This document shows, piece by piece, positions 18,311 to 27,372 of a stretch of 64,000 nucleotides of DNA (positions are counted from its first letter, which is position 1; every line of letters begins with the position of its first letter). The notes under the pieces were generated by a model. The model was not told where the DNA came from, made no database searches, and was given only the letters and a program-made list of their open reading frames with translations. The position numbers and the translations under genes were made by a program. This stretch comes from JAGVSZ01 sp963716855. GTDB taxonomy: Bacteria > Pseudomonadota > Gammaproteobacteria > Burkholderiales > SG8-39. The DNA is taken from contig CAVQUV010000002.1 of the NCBI GenBank assembly GCA_963716855.1, forward strand, positions 124,001-188,000. The letters run 5' to 3'.

Positions 18311-18936
18311 ATGGCGGAACCCGACAGCGACCGCGAGCGCTGCGCGCGCAGACCTCTGCCGCCTGCTCGCGGCGTGCTACTACGAACCCGGCCCGGAGTT
18401 CGCCGAGGAGCAGGTATTCGATTCAATGCAGGACGCCGCGGCGCGCGTCGATCCGGACCTGGTGGCAGCACGCTCGCCGCCTCGGCGAAGCATTCGCCGC
18501 TGCCAACCTCGAGGAGTTGCTGGTCGATTACACGCGCCTGTTCCTCGGGCCCGTTCAGGCGCTCGCCCGGCCGTACGGATCGGTGTGGCTCGAGGCGGAC
18601 AAGGGCCTCATGCAGGGCTCGACGATGGCGGTTCTCGCGCTTTATGCCGAGGGCGGATTCGAGCTCGCCGACGAGTTCCGCGAACTCCCCGACCATGTCG
18701 CGGCCGAGCTCGAGTTCCTGTATCTGCTGCGATTCAAGGAGGTGCAGGCCCGGCGAAACGGCGACCCGGCGGAGGTAGCAGCCGTTGCGGGCCTCGGCAA
18801 GCGGTTCCTGGATGCCCATCTCGGCACCTGGGTCGGGCCGTTCGCCGCGGCGGTCAAGGCCGGGGCGCAGCACTCGTTCTATCGTGAGCTTGCCGAGCTC
18901 ACTGAGCGATTTGTCAGAATGGAATCAACCGCCTGA
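18311..18936 (+). CDS. arrD: TorD-family chaperone for the arsenate reductase
   Basis: This is an all-helical cytoplasmic chaperone of about 208 residues of the TorD/DmsD group, which guards folding and cofactor loading of molybdoenzymes before Tat export. Readable blocks are ADLCRLLAACYYEPGPEF, LLVDYTRLFLGPVQALARPY (the family's Y-x-R-x-F-x-GP motif) and KRFLDAHLGTWVGPFAAAV. Two frame breaks occur near 18345 and 18460. Its place after arrB gives its client. Confidence 0.8.
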
Positions 18937-19016
18937 CGCAGCAGCTTCGAAGATCGATCGTCGCGCGCTGGCGGCAGGCCGGGGCCACGCCGCCGCAACT
19001 CTCGACCTGGCCGGGC

Positions 19017-19044
19017 TTGACAGCCCTGATATTTCGAAGATTCT
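19017..19044 (+). promoter_or_regulatory. probable arsR promoter/operator
   Basis: TTGACA (19017-19022) is a perfect -35 hexamer. A weak -10 (GATTCT, 19039-19044) follows after 16 bases. The stretch ATATTTCGAAGATTCTGG between them and the arsR start contains TTCGAA, the kind of short symmetry ArsR proteins bind. The transcript would be nearly leaderless. Confidence 0.4.
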
Positions 19045-19050
19045 GGAAAC

Positions 19051-19392
19051 ATGGAAACGACAGACGCGATCAAGGCGCTTGGCGCGCTGGCCCAGGAAAC
19101 GCGGCTGGCGATCTACCGCCTGCTCGTGCAGGCGGGGCCTGAGGGTCGGGCGGCGGGAACGATCGGAGAGAAGCTCGGCATCCCGCCGGCCACGCTCTCC
19201 TTTCACCTGGCGCAGCTCGCCGGCGCCGGGCTGGTTCGCCCGCGCCAGGAAGGCCGGTTCATCATCTACTCGGCCGACTTCGGATCGATGAACGCGCTCG
19301 TCGGCTTCCTCACCGAGAACTGCTGCGGCGGCAACGCCTGCGGGCCGCAGCAGGTTCGCCTCCAACGCACCAGGAAAGGAATCAAGACATGA
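19051..19392 (+). CDS. arsR: ArsR-family arsenite-responsive repressor
   Basis: This is a 113-residue winged-helix repressor. The recognition region reads LGIPPATLSFHLAQLAGAGLV. A cysteine cluster near the C-terminus (Cys91, Cys92, Cys97 in NCCGGNACG) matches the C-terminal As(III) site of the Acidithiobacillus ArsR type, rather than the CxC site in the DNA-binding helix of the plasmid type. The reading frame is intact. The stop overlaps the arsI start. It should repress arsI-arsC-acr3 until arsenite is present. Confidence 0.9.
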   Translation: METTDAIKALGALAQETRLAIYRLLVQAGPEGRAAGTIGEKLGIPPATLSFHLAQLAGAGLVRPRQEGRFIIYSADFGSMNALVGFLTENCCGGNACGPQQVRLQRTRKGIKT

Positions 19393-19867
19393 AACGCTTC
19401 CACGTCCACGTCGCGGTCGACGATCTGGCCGCGAACATCCGCTTCTACTCGACTGTCTTCGGCGCCGCAGCCGGCGGTCGTGAAGGACGACTACGCGAAG
19501 TGGATGCTCGACGATCCGCGCGTCAACTTCGCGATCTCGAGCCGCGGCGCGAAGCCCGGCCTCGACCACCTCGGCCTGCAGGTCGAGTCCGACGAGGAGC
19601 TCGCCGCACTGCGCGCGCAGGTCGGCAAGGCCGAGATCGCCGCGTTCGACCAGACGCAGGCGGCGTGCTGCTACGCCAAGTCCGACAAGTACTGGATCAA
19701 CGATCCGCAGGGCATCGCCTGGGAGACCTTCCACACGCTCGACCAGATCCCGGTGTTCGGGCCGGACACGCAGCGCGCGGGCAAGGGCGCGGGCGTCCGC
19801 CTGCTGCGCGCCGGCTGCGCAGGCCGTTCGCTTCGTCGAACGCGCGAAGTCGGGCAGCTGCTGCTGA
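19389..19867 (+). CDS. arsI: ArsI/CadI-family C-As lyase (two frame breaks)
   Basis: This is a vicinal-oxygen-chelate enzyme of about 158 residues. It starts MKRFHVHVAVDDLAANIRFY. It contains GLDHLGLQVES and QAACCYAKSDKYWINDPQG, the cysteine-bearing motif of ArsI and CadI. Frame corrections near 19474 and 19790 restore a tail with ACCAPA and a final SCC, both typical of ArsI. ArsI cleaves the C-As bond of trivalent methylarsenicals using Fe(II) and oxygen. CadI-like relatives bind cadmium, so the substrate is not certain. The ATG overlaps the arsR stop. Confidence 0.78.
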
Positions 19868-19874
19868 GGCGGCC

Positions 19875-20394
19875 ATGACAAGTCGCACGCTGAACGTGCT
19901 GTTCCTGTGCACCGGCAACTCGGCGCGGAGCATCCTCGCCGAGGTCCTGCTGAACAGCATCGGCGCCGACGCGCTTCAAGGCCTATCAGCGCCGGCAGCC
20001 AGCCGAACGGCGCGGTGAATCCGTTCGCGCTCGAGCTGCTCGAGAAGAACCGGCTGCCCACGCGCGGGCACTGCGCTCGAAGAGCTGGGACGAGTTCGCC
20101 GCCCCGGGCGCGCCGGAGATGGACTTCGTCTTCACGGTCTGCGACCAGCGCGGCGGGCGAGGTCTGCCCCGTGTGGCCGGGCCAGCCCGATGACGGCGCA
20201 CTGGGGCGTCGACGGATCCGGCCGCGGTCGAGGGCACCGACGAGGAGAAGCGCCGGCGTTCGTCCGGACGCTTCACTCAGCTGCACACCGCCGGATCCGA
20301 TCTTCGCGAGCCTGCCGTTCGACAAGCTCGACCGGCTGGCGCTGCAGAAGCGGCTGGACGAGATCGGCAAGCTGCGCGAACGAAGGGCGAGTGA
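19875..20394 (+). CDS. arsC: arsenate reductase, low-molecular-weight phosphatase type (several frame breaks)
   Basis: This is a cytoplasmic detoxifying arsenate reductase of about 170 residues. The N-terminal P-loop is VLFLCTGNSARSILAEVLL (CX5RS). The later FTVCDQ, then CPVWPGQP with HWGVDDPA after correction, matches the second conserved region of LMW-phosphatase-type ArsC. At least four single-base frame breaks occur (near 19973, 19992, 20080 and 20210). The TGA stop overlaps the acr3 GTG as GTGA. It produces the arsenite that Acr3 exports. Confidence 0.8.
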
Positions 20395-21480
20395 GCGCGA
20401 GGCGACTGCCGCGCTGCCGGCGCGCGAGCCCGCCATCGGCTTCTTCGAGCGCTGGCTGACGCTCTGGGTGTGCCTGTGCATCGTCGCCGGCATCGCGCTC
20501 GGCCAGCTGCTGCCGGCGCCGTTCCAGGCCCTCGGCCGCATGGAGGTCGCGCGGGTCAACGTGCCCGGTCGGCCTGCTCATCTGGGTGATGATCATCCCG
20601 ATGCTGCTGCGGATCGACTTCGCGCGCGATCGACCAGGTGCGGCAGCACTGGCGCGGGATCGGCGTGACGCTGTTCGTGAACTGGGCGGTGAAGCCGTTC
20701 TCGATGGCGCTCCTCGGCTGGCTCTTCATCCGCCACGTCTTCGCGCCGTACCTGCCGGCCGACGCAGATCGACAGCTACATCGCCGGCCTGATCCTGCTC
20801 GCCGCGGCGCCGTGCACGGCGATGGTGTTCGTCTGGAGCCAGCTGTCCGAAGGGCGATCCGCTACTTCACGCTGAGCCAGGTCGCGCTGAACGACACGAT
20901 CATGATCGTTCGCCTTCGCGCCGATCGTCGGCCTGCTGCTCGGGCTCTCGGCGATCACGGTGCCGTGGGACACGCTGTTCGTGTCCGTGGTGCTCTACAT
21001 CGTGATCCCGGTGATCCTCGCGCAGCTCTGGCGCCAAGGCGCTGCTGCACGCGGCGGGCGAGGCGCGGCTGCAGGCGGCGCTGGAGCGCATCCAGCCGTT
21101 GTCGATCGCCGCGCTGCTCGCGACGCTCGTGCTGCTCTTCGCGTTCCAGGGCGAGCAGATCCTGACGCAGCCGCTCGTGATCGCGCTGCTCGCGGTGCCG
21201 ATCCTGATCCAGGTCTACTTCAACTCGGGGCTCGCTTACTTGCTCAACCGGCGCCTGCGGCGTCGCGCACTGCGTCGCCGGCCCGTCGGCGCTGATCGGC
21301 GCGAGCAACTTCTTCGAGCTGGCGGTCGCCGCGGCCATCAGCCTGTTCGGCTTCGAGTCCGGCGCGGCGCTCGCGACCGTGGTCGGCGTGCTGATCGAGG
21401 TGCCGGTGATGCTCTCGGTCGTGACGATCGTCAACCGCACCGAGCGGTGGTACGGGCGACGGCCGCTCGTGCATCCATGA
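20391..21480 (+). CDS. acr3: arsenite efflux permease Acr3 (many frame breaks)
   Basis: This is a ten-helix arsenite/H+ antiporter of the bile-acid/arsenite superfamily, about 355 residues. It begins with FFERWLTLWVCLCIVAGIALGQLLP. The essential cysteine lies in AAPCTAMVFVWSQLS, and the conserved glutamate region is GASNFFELAVAAAISLFGF. Both are intact. About nine one-base insertions interrupt the frame (for example near 20567, 20629, 20764, 20908, 21045 and 21270). No stop or missense change is seen at motif positions. The GTG start couples it to arsC. Confidence 0.82.
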
Positions 21481-21495
21481 GGCGCTTGAACAACG

Positions 21496-22016
21496 ATGGG
21501 AGTCAGAGTCATGAAACCGCTACCGATTGTCTGGCAGAGGCTCGTCAGCCCGGAAGGCAAGACCTGCGATCGCTGCAACGCCACGTATCAGGAGATGCAG
21601 CGGGCCGTCGGCAAACTGAAGGCGGCGCTGGGCCCCTTGGGCATCGAACCGACGCTGGAGACGCGCGAGATCGACGAGCAGGCGTTCAAGGCCGATCCGT
21701 CCGAGTCGAACCGGATCTGGATCGCCGGCCGGCCCATGGAGGAATGGCTCGGCGCGAACGTCGGACGCAGCCGGTGCTGTTCGGTGTGCGGCGACTCGGA
21801 GTGTCGGACGGTAGAGGTCGGGGGGCAGCACGGTTCGAGGCGATTCCCGAGGAGACTCGTTGCTCAAGGCTGCTTTGATCGCCGCCTCGCAGAACTTGAG
21901 CGCGGCGACGGAAGCGCCGCCACCGCGTCAGCCGGTGCTGCTAAGGCTGGGCCGGAGTTCGGCAAGCGGATCGGCCGGGCCGGCGCTCCGCAGTTCAGGT
22001 CGCGCGCGCCTCGTTG
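21496..22016 (+). CDS. DUF2703-type cysteine-rich protein of arsenic loci
   Basis: This protein has up to about 170 residues. It opens with PIVWQRLVSPEGKTCDRC, a CxxC within a thioredoxin-like DUF2703 pattern. ETREIDEQAFKADPSESNRI and a second cluster RCCSVCGDSEC follow. Such proteins accompany arsenic genes, and a metal-binding or redox role is plausible, but no activity is established. The part after residue 100 needs two or three frame corrections (near 21826-21860), and the true C-terminus is uncertain. The 3' end runs into the convergent thioredoxin-like gene. Confidence 0.55.
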
Positions 22017-22245
22017 ATCCATCCCGCAACGGAGCTCGGGGCAGGGATCTCGCCCGGAGCAGACCAGCCTGTCGTTGATGACCAAGCCGGGCGTCGTCAG
22101 GACGTTGTAAGCCAGGATTTCGTTGTAGTCGGTGACCTTCACGAACTCGGCCTCGACGCCGAGGTCGGTTGCGGCCTTGCGCGCCACTTCTTCCACCCGG
22201 CGGCAGTTCGCGACAACCGGGTCCGAGGATCTTGATCGTCAGCAT
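21995..22245 (-). CDS. small thioredoxin-like redox protein
   Basis: This is an approximately 82-residue single thioredoxin-fold protein. It starts MLTIKILGPGC and, after removing one base near 22212, reads GCANCRRVEEVARKAATDLG with a CxxC active site. TTPGLVINDRLVCSGR supplies the cis-proline. A second correction near 22054 restores the ending AGWINEARAT. Proteins of this kind are regularly encoded next to DUF318 permeases, as here, where it follows the permease gene on the same strand. A role in delivering or reducing the permease substrate is inference. Confidence 0.72.
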
Positions 22246-22259
22246 TCGTCGTCCTCCGT

Positions 22260-23759
22260 TCATTTCTCGATCGTGGCCGGCATTCCCGCCGGCACATGGT
22301 TGCGGCGCTCTGCCCACCACAGCCCGGCCGCGAGCAGTCCGAGGAAAGACACGAGGTACGCGGCGACCAGCGCGATACTCGCGCCGTCCACCCAGGCGCC
22401 GTAGACCAGGCCGGCGAGGGTGCTGAAGATCGCGACCCAGCCGACATAGGTCCAGGTCTTCAGCTCGCCCGATGATCGCCGAGACGATCAGGATGCTCTG
22501 CAGGCTGAGCTCGGGATCGGCCATCAGGTAGGCGAGCAGCGGGCCCGCGGTGCATGCCGAGGTCGAGGAACATCTTCGCGATCGGGACCTCGACGAGGGT
22601 CGGGAAGTACATGAAGACGCCGAAGACGACGCCGGCCAGGTTGCCGAGCATCGTGTTGCTCGCCGGCGAGCGCCTCGATCCACTCGGGACGGATGAGCTG
22701 ACGCGGATCACCCGACCAGGAACACGCCGACGACGAGCAGCGGGAAGATCTGCTTCACGAACCGCCACGACTCCCACAGCCAGTCGCGCAGTTCGTCGGG
22801 CGTCGAGCCGCGCGCGGCGAGCAGCGCCGAGCAGCCGCGAGCGTCGCGAGCACGCCGAAGAACTGGCCGGTGAAGCCGATGCGCAGGCCGACGGTGCGGG
22901 GTCGCATCGCGAGCGACGCGACCAGCAGCGTGAGCGCGATCAGCGCAAGGGCGACTCCAGGTCCAGCGGTTGAAACCCTCGTGGATGCGCTCCAGGCCGC
23001 GCCAGGCGGCGAGCCCGATCAGCAGCGAGCAGCGCGATCAGGATCGACGCCATGGACGCGAGACGCCTTCTTCCCCTTGCGCGGCATCGAAGGGAACGAG
23101 CGCGATCGAGCAGCGACTGCAGGCCGTCCAGCGCCGGCGAGCGGCAGCGATCATCGGCAACGTATGCGTCGGTCAGGAAGCCGAGCTTCAGCGTGCCGGC
23201 GAGGAGCAGGACGACCCAGCACTGCCAGGAAGGCGAGCGCCGCACGGCTCATGCCGTGCGCGTCCTGCGCCGCGAACAGCGCATCGGTCGCGCGATCGTG
23301 CGCGGCGTCCTCGGAGCGGAAGATCATCGCCATGATCAGCCCGATGCCGATGCCGAACGCGAGCGAGAGGAAGAAGCGAGCGAACGCCAGGTCGGCGCCG
23401 ATGATCCCGCCCGGTGTAAACCAGCGCGAGGATGTTCGCCGCCGGCGCGAAGAAGAGGAACGTGATCGCCGGACCGATGCCGGCGCCCTTTGCGGTAGAT
23501 GCCGGCGAAGATCGGCACGATCGTGCACGAACAGACCGCGAGCACGGAGCCCGCGGCGGCGGCCGCCGGGTAGGAGACGCTCTGTGGGTGTTCCGGCCGA
23601 GAAAGCGCGTGATTGCCTGCTTGGGAATCAGCGCGGTCATGGCGCCGGCGATGAAGAAGGCGGGCAGCAGGCACAAGCAGCACATGCGCCGCCAGATAGG
23701 CGGCGAGAGTTGCCGAAACCGCCTTGCACCAACAGGGTAACCGTTGCAATCCAGTCCAT
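22260..23759 (-). CDS. ArsP/DUF318-type permease (many frame breaks)
   Basis: This is an integral membrane permease of roughly 490 residues. The most diagnostic stretch is AGSVLAVCSCTIVPIFAGIY, then IGPAITFLFFAPAANILALV, with an adjacent cysteine pair in CSC. The second half carries VFMYFPTLVEVPIAKMFLDL. ArsP-type members export trivalent organoarsenicals; other DUF318 members have unknown cargo. Ten or more one-base frame breaks make the middle (22700-23150) hard to read. It is divergent from mobB and convergent with the arsenic operon. Confidence 0.68.
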
Positions 23760-23765
23760 ACGTCC

Positions 23766-23781
23766 AACCTGTTTTCAGGTT
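23766..23781. promoter_or_regulatory. perfect inverted repeat at the permease start
   Basis: AACCTG and CAGGTT form an exact six-base inverted repeat around TTTT. It ends seven bases before the permease ATG, so it overlaps the ribosome binding site. Repressor binding there, or an RNA hairpin, could shut off the permease and thioredoxin-like genes. Confidence 0.45.
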
Positions 23782-24006
23782 AGCAGTCGAGGGTAGGGTG
23801 GGCTTGCGATGAGTCAACTCGTTGGCCAACGCGGCTCCGGCTCGTAGGGCCCGTGTTTGGCAATGCCAAGGCGTCGCATCACCGCGCCGGAGACCCTGGC
23901 CCCGTCAAGGTCGGGCCCGTCCGCCCTGCTAGAATCGTGCCGTTCAATCAAGGGCTTCGCAGCACGCGCCGGGCGCGAATGCGCGCGGCGTCGCGGCCAC
24001 CGACCC

Positions 24007-24516
24007 ATGAAAGTGTTCGGATTCGCCGGCTGGTCCGGCAGCGGCAAGACGACGCTCATCGAGCAGCTCATCCCGCGCTTCGTCATGCACGGGCTGACGG
24101 TCTCGCTCATCAAGCACGCGCATCACAACTTCGACCTCGACCGGCCCGGCAAGGACTCGTACCGGCATCGCGAGGCGGGCTGCAAGGAGGTGATGATCGC
24201 CTCCGACCATCGCTGGGTGATCATGCACGAGCTGCGCGGCGCGCCGGAGCCGACGCTCGAGGCGCAGATCGCGCGGATGTCGCCGTGCGACCTGCTGCTC
24301 ATCGAGGGCTACAAGCACTATCCGATGCCGAAGCTCGAGATCTTCCGGGAGGCGAACGGCAAGCAGCCGCTGCATCCGGACGATCCGCACATCGTCGCGA
24401 TCGCCTCGGACCGGACGTTCGCATCGCCGCTGCCGCAGTTCGGGCTCAACGATCACGACGCGATCGCGGACTTCGTGCTCGTCCACCATGGCTTCAAGCG
24501 GACGATGACCGCATGA
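24007..24516 (+). CDS. mobB: molybdopterin-guanine dinucleotide biosynthesis GTPase adaptor
   Basis: This is a 169-residue P-loop protein (GWSGSGKTTLIEQLIPRF near residues 8-25). The conserved IKHAHHNFDLDRPGKDSYRH block and LLLIEGYKHYPMPKLEIFR are typical of MobB. It assists attachment of GMP to molybdopterin, the bis-MGD form used by ArrA. Its stop overlaps the moeA start (ATGA). The reading frame is intact. Confidence 0.9.
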   Translation: MKVFGFAGWSGSGKTTLIEQLIPRFVMHGLTVSLIKHAHHNFDLDRPGKDSYRHREAGCKEVMIASDHRWVIMHELRGAPEPTLEAQIARMSPCDLLLIEGYKHYPMPKLEIFREANGKQPLHPDDPHIVAIASDRTFASPLPQFGLNDHDAIADFVLVHHGFKRTMTA

Positions 24517-25735
24517 ACCAGGGCCTGCTCTCGGTCGAGGAGGCGCTCGAGCGGCTGCTTGCGGGCGCGCGCGGCGTCGGCGAAGTCGAGACCGTGCCCA
24601 CGATGGCCGCGACGGGCCGCGTGCTCGCGCGGCCGCAGACTGTCGTCGCTGAACGTCCCGCCGCTCGACAACACCTCGATGGACGGCTACGCGGTGCGCA
24701 CCGCCGACTGCGCTTCCGGCGCGGCGCGGCTGCGCGTCGCGCAACGCATCCCGGCCGGCGCGATCGGCAAGCCGCTCGAGGCCGGGCACGGTGGCGCGCA
24801 TCTTCACCGGTGCGCCGATCCCGCCCGGCGCCGACGCGGTGGTGATGCAGGAGCAGGCCGAGGCCGCCGGCGACGACGTGATCGTGAAGCACGCGCCCAG
24901 GCCGGGCGAGTGGATCCGCCGCGCCGGCGAGGACATCCGGGCCGGCGCCACGATCCTCGACGCGGGCACGCGGCTGCGCGCCCAGGAGATCGGTCTCGCC
25001 GCGTCCGTCGGGCTCGCGTCGCTGCCGGTGTTCCGGCGGGTGCGGGCGGCGCTCTTCTCGACCGGCAACGAGCTGGTGATGCCGGGCGAGCCGCTGCCCG
25101 AGGGCGCGATCTACAACTCCAACCGCTTCACGCTGACCGGGCTGCTGCAGATGCTCGGGTGCGAAGTCGCGGACCTCGGCATCGTGCCGGACACGCTCGA
25201 GGCGACGCGCGCGACGCTGCGCGAGGCCGCGGCGATCAGCGACGTGATCATCACCTCGGGCGGCGTGTCGGTCGGCGAGGAGGATCACGTGAAGCCGGCG
25301 GTCACGGCCGAGGGTCGGCTCGACCTGTGGCGGATCGCGATCAAGCCGGGCCGCCCGCTCGCGTACGGCGCGGTGCGCCGCACCGACGGCAGCGAGGCGA
25401 GCTTCATCGGGCTCCCCGGGAACCCGGTCTCGAGCTTCGTGACGTTCGTGCTGTTCGTGCGGCCGTTCGTGCGGAAGCTGCAGGGGCTGGCCGAGACCGC
25501 GGCCAGGACGTACGCCGCGCGCGCGGACTTCGACTGGCCGAAGCCCGATTCGCGCCGCGAGTTCCTGCGCGTGCGATTCAACCGCGACGGCGGGCTCGAT
25601 CTCTACCCGAACCAGAGCTCCGGCGTGCTGACCTCGACGGTGTGGGGCGACGGGCTCCTCGACAATCCGGCGAAGCACGCCATCAAGCGGGGCGACACGG
25701 TGCGCTTCCTGCCCTTCGCCGAGCTGCTGTACTGA
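24513..25735 (+). CDS. moeA: molybdopterin molybdenumtransferase (two frame breaks)
   Basis: This enzyme inserts molybdate into adenylylated molybdopterin. It has about 406 residues. Conserved blocks are PPLDNTSMDGYAV, RIFTGAPIPPGADAVVMQE, FSTGNELVMPGEPL, ITSGGVSVGEEDHVKP and LPGNPVSSFVTF. One extra base near 24652 and one near 24785 divide the N-terminal part into three frames; removing them gives an uninterrupted protein. It overlaps mobB and is followed closely by moaD and moaE. Confidence 0.9.
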
Positions 25736-25738
25736 CCG

Positions 25739-25993
25739 ATGGTCAAGCTGCTCTTCTTCGCAAGGCTGCGCGAGGACCTCGGCGCCTCGGCCGAGGAGCT
25801 GGCGTTGCCTGCGGACGTGACGACCGTCGCGACCCTGCGCGCGCATCTGATGGCGCGCGGCGGGGCGTGGGCAACGGTGCTCGCGAACGGGAAGGCCCTG
25901 CGGGTCGCGGTGAACCAGGAGATGGCGGACCCCGCGACGCCGGTCAAGCCGGGCGACGAAGTGGCATTCTTCCCGCCGGTGACAGGAGGGTAA
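25739..25993 (+). CDS. moaD: molybdopterin synthase small subunit
   Basis: This is an 84-residue ubiquitin-like sulfur carrier that starts KLLFFARLREDLG and ends PPVTGG. The C-terminal Gly-Gly is the site of thiocarboxylation. It begins four bases after moeA and lies directly before moaE, its partner in molybdopterin synthase. Confidence 0.93.
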   Translation: MVKLLFFARLREDLGASAEELALPADVTTVATLRAHLMARGGAWATVLANGKALRVAVNQEMADPATPVKPGDEVAFFPPVTGG

Positions 25994-25997
25994 GGGG

Positions 25998-26471
25998 ATG
26001 CCCACCATCCGGGTGCAGACCGAGGACTTCGACGCCGGCGCCGAGATCGCGAAGCTCCGCGCCGGCAATCCGAAGGTCGGCGCGATCGCGAGCTTCGTCG
26101 GCGTCTGCCGCGACGTCAACGACGGCGAGTCGGTCGCGACGCTGACGCTCGAGCACTACCCGGGCATGACCGAGAGGGCGCTCGCGAAGATCGTCGACGA
26201 GGCGATCGCGCGCTGGCGCATCATCGACGTGACGGTGGTGCACCGGGTCGGCGAGCTCAAGCCGACCGATCAGATCGTGCTCGTCGTGGTCAGCAGCGGG
26301 CATCGCGGCGACGCGTTCGCCGCGTGCGAGTTCCTCATGGATTACCTCAAGACGCGCGCGCCGTTCTGGAAGAAGGAGCAGACGCCCGAGGGCGCGCGCT
26401 GGGTCGAGGCGCGCGGGTCGGACGACGATGCCGCCAGGCGCTGGGCCGCAGGAAAGAAAGACGCGGCGTGA
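25998..26471 (+). CDS. moaE: molybdopterin synthase large subunit
   Basis: This is a 157-residue catalytic subunit that transfers sulfur from MoaD to precursor Z. Motifs include IASFVGVCRDVNDGESV, LTLEHYPGMTERAL, VHRVGELKPTDQIVLV and the active-site lysines of APFWKKEQTPEGARWVEA. Its stop overlaps the crcB GTG start. Confidence 0.94.
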   Translation: MPTIRVQTEDFDAGAEIAKLRAGNPKVGAIASFVGVCRDVNDGESVATLTLEHYPGMTERALAKIVDEAIARWRIIDVTVVHRVGELKPTDQIVLVVVSSGHRGDAFAACEFLMDYLKTRAPFWKKEQTPEGARWVEARGSDDDAARRWAAGKKDAA

Positions 26472-26857
26472 GCGCGACCACGTCCGGCCTGGCGGCGGTC
26501 GGCGTGGGTGCGGTGCTCGGGGCGTGGCTGCGCTGGGGCCTGGGTGCGTGGCTCAACCCGGTGCTCCCGGACCTGCCGCTCGGCACGCTCGCCGCAAATG
26601 CAGTGGGAGGGCTCCTCATCGGCGTCGCGATCCAGCTCTTCGCCGATCACCCGGGCATCCCGCCCGAGATGCGGCTCTTCGTGATCACCGGATTCCTCGG
26701 CGCGCTCACGACGTTCTCGACGTTCTCGGCCGAGGCGGTGGCGCTGCTCGCACGTGCGCAGTGGACGTGGGCTGCAGCGCACATCGGGAGTCACCTGTTC
26801 GCATCGATCATCCTCACGATCGCCGGCATGTACGCGGTGCGCTGGCTGAAGGGATAG
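26468..26857 (+). CDS. crcB: fluoride ion channel CrcB/Fluc
   Basis: This is a 129-residue protein with four membrane helices that forms a dual-topology dimeric fluoride exporter. The family motifs GAWLRWGLGAWL, NAVGGLLIGV and TGFLGALTTFSTFSAE are present. It starts with GTG overlapping the moaE stop. A DUF190 gene follows, a common arrangement. No fluoride riboswitch is recognisable because the gene is inside an operon. Confidence 0.92.
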   Translation: MSATTSGLAAVGVGAVLGAWLRWGLGAWLNPVLPDLPLGTLAANAVGGLLIGVAIQLFADHPGIPPEMRLFVITGFLGALTTFSTFSAEAVALLARAQWTWAAAHIGSHLFASIILTIAGMYAVRWLKG

Positions 26858-26861
26858 AAGA

Positions 26862-27173
26862 GTGGAGAAAGGTGTCGCGCTCGTCCTGTATGTCGCAGAG
26901 AAGCGTCGCCATGACGGGCGCCTGCTGTACGAATGGCTCATCGAGAAGGCGCGCACTGCGGGGCTCCCGGGTGGTTCGGCGCTCCGCGCGATCGAGGGCT
27001 TCGGCCGGCACGGCCTGCACCACGAGCGTTTCTTCGAGCTGGCCGGCGAATTGCCCGTCGTCCTGCACTTCGTGAGCACGCGGAGCACGCCGAACGCTTC
27101 CTCGCGCTGCTCGCCGCCGAGGAAGCTCGATCTCTTCGTCGTTCGCTACGAGGTCGAGTTCGGCCTGGTCTGA
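26862..27173 (+). CDS. DUF190 family protein (compensating frame breaks)
   Basis: This is a 103-residue protein of the PII-like DUF190 family, often paired with crcB. It reads VALVLYVAEKRRHDGRLLYE and FGRHGLHHERFFELAGELPVVLHF. From about 27082 to 27121 the frame gives low-quality sequence, while the neighbouring frame reads EHAERFLALLAAEE, the expected continuation. After that KLDLFVVRYEVEFGLV returns to the first frame. So two opposite indels 40 bases apart cancel each other. Confidence 0.72.
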   Translation: MEKGVALVLYVAEKRRHDGRLLYEWLIEKARTAGLPGGSALRAIEGFGRHGLHHERFFELAGELPVVLHFVSTRSTPNASSRCSPPRKLDLFVVRYEVEFGLV

Positions 27174-27256
27174 CGCGGCCCGGGGGCTCAAAGCGTCGCT
27201 TCGCGCCGTCGATCGCCGGGGCGCGGGCGGCTGATCCGGACCCACCGGGCGGGCGT

Positions 27257-27270
27257 CTGATCTAAATCAA
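27257..27270. promoter_or_regulatory. FNR-like box upstream of the multihaem operon
   Basis: CTGAT-CTAA-ATCAA matches the FNR consensus TTGAT-N4-ATCAA at nine of ten positions. It lies about 103 bases before the 11-heme cytochrome gene. This suggests induction of the cytochrome operon when oxygen is low. Confidence 0.6.
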
Positions 27271-27372
27271 CTCTTGGCGCGCAGTGGCGCGCAATAGTAC
27301 CCTGCCGATCGAGAGGGGTGCTCCGCGTGCGCTGCGACGCGCGCGAGCGCGGGTCGGGATCAAGGGGGGCCG

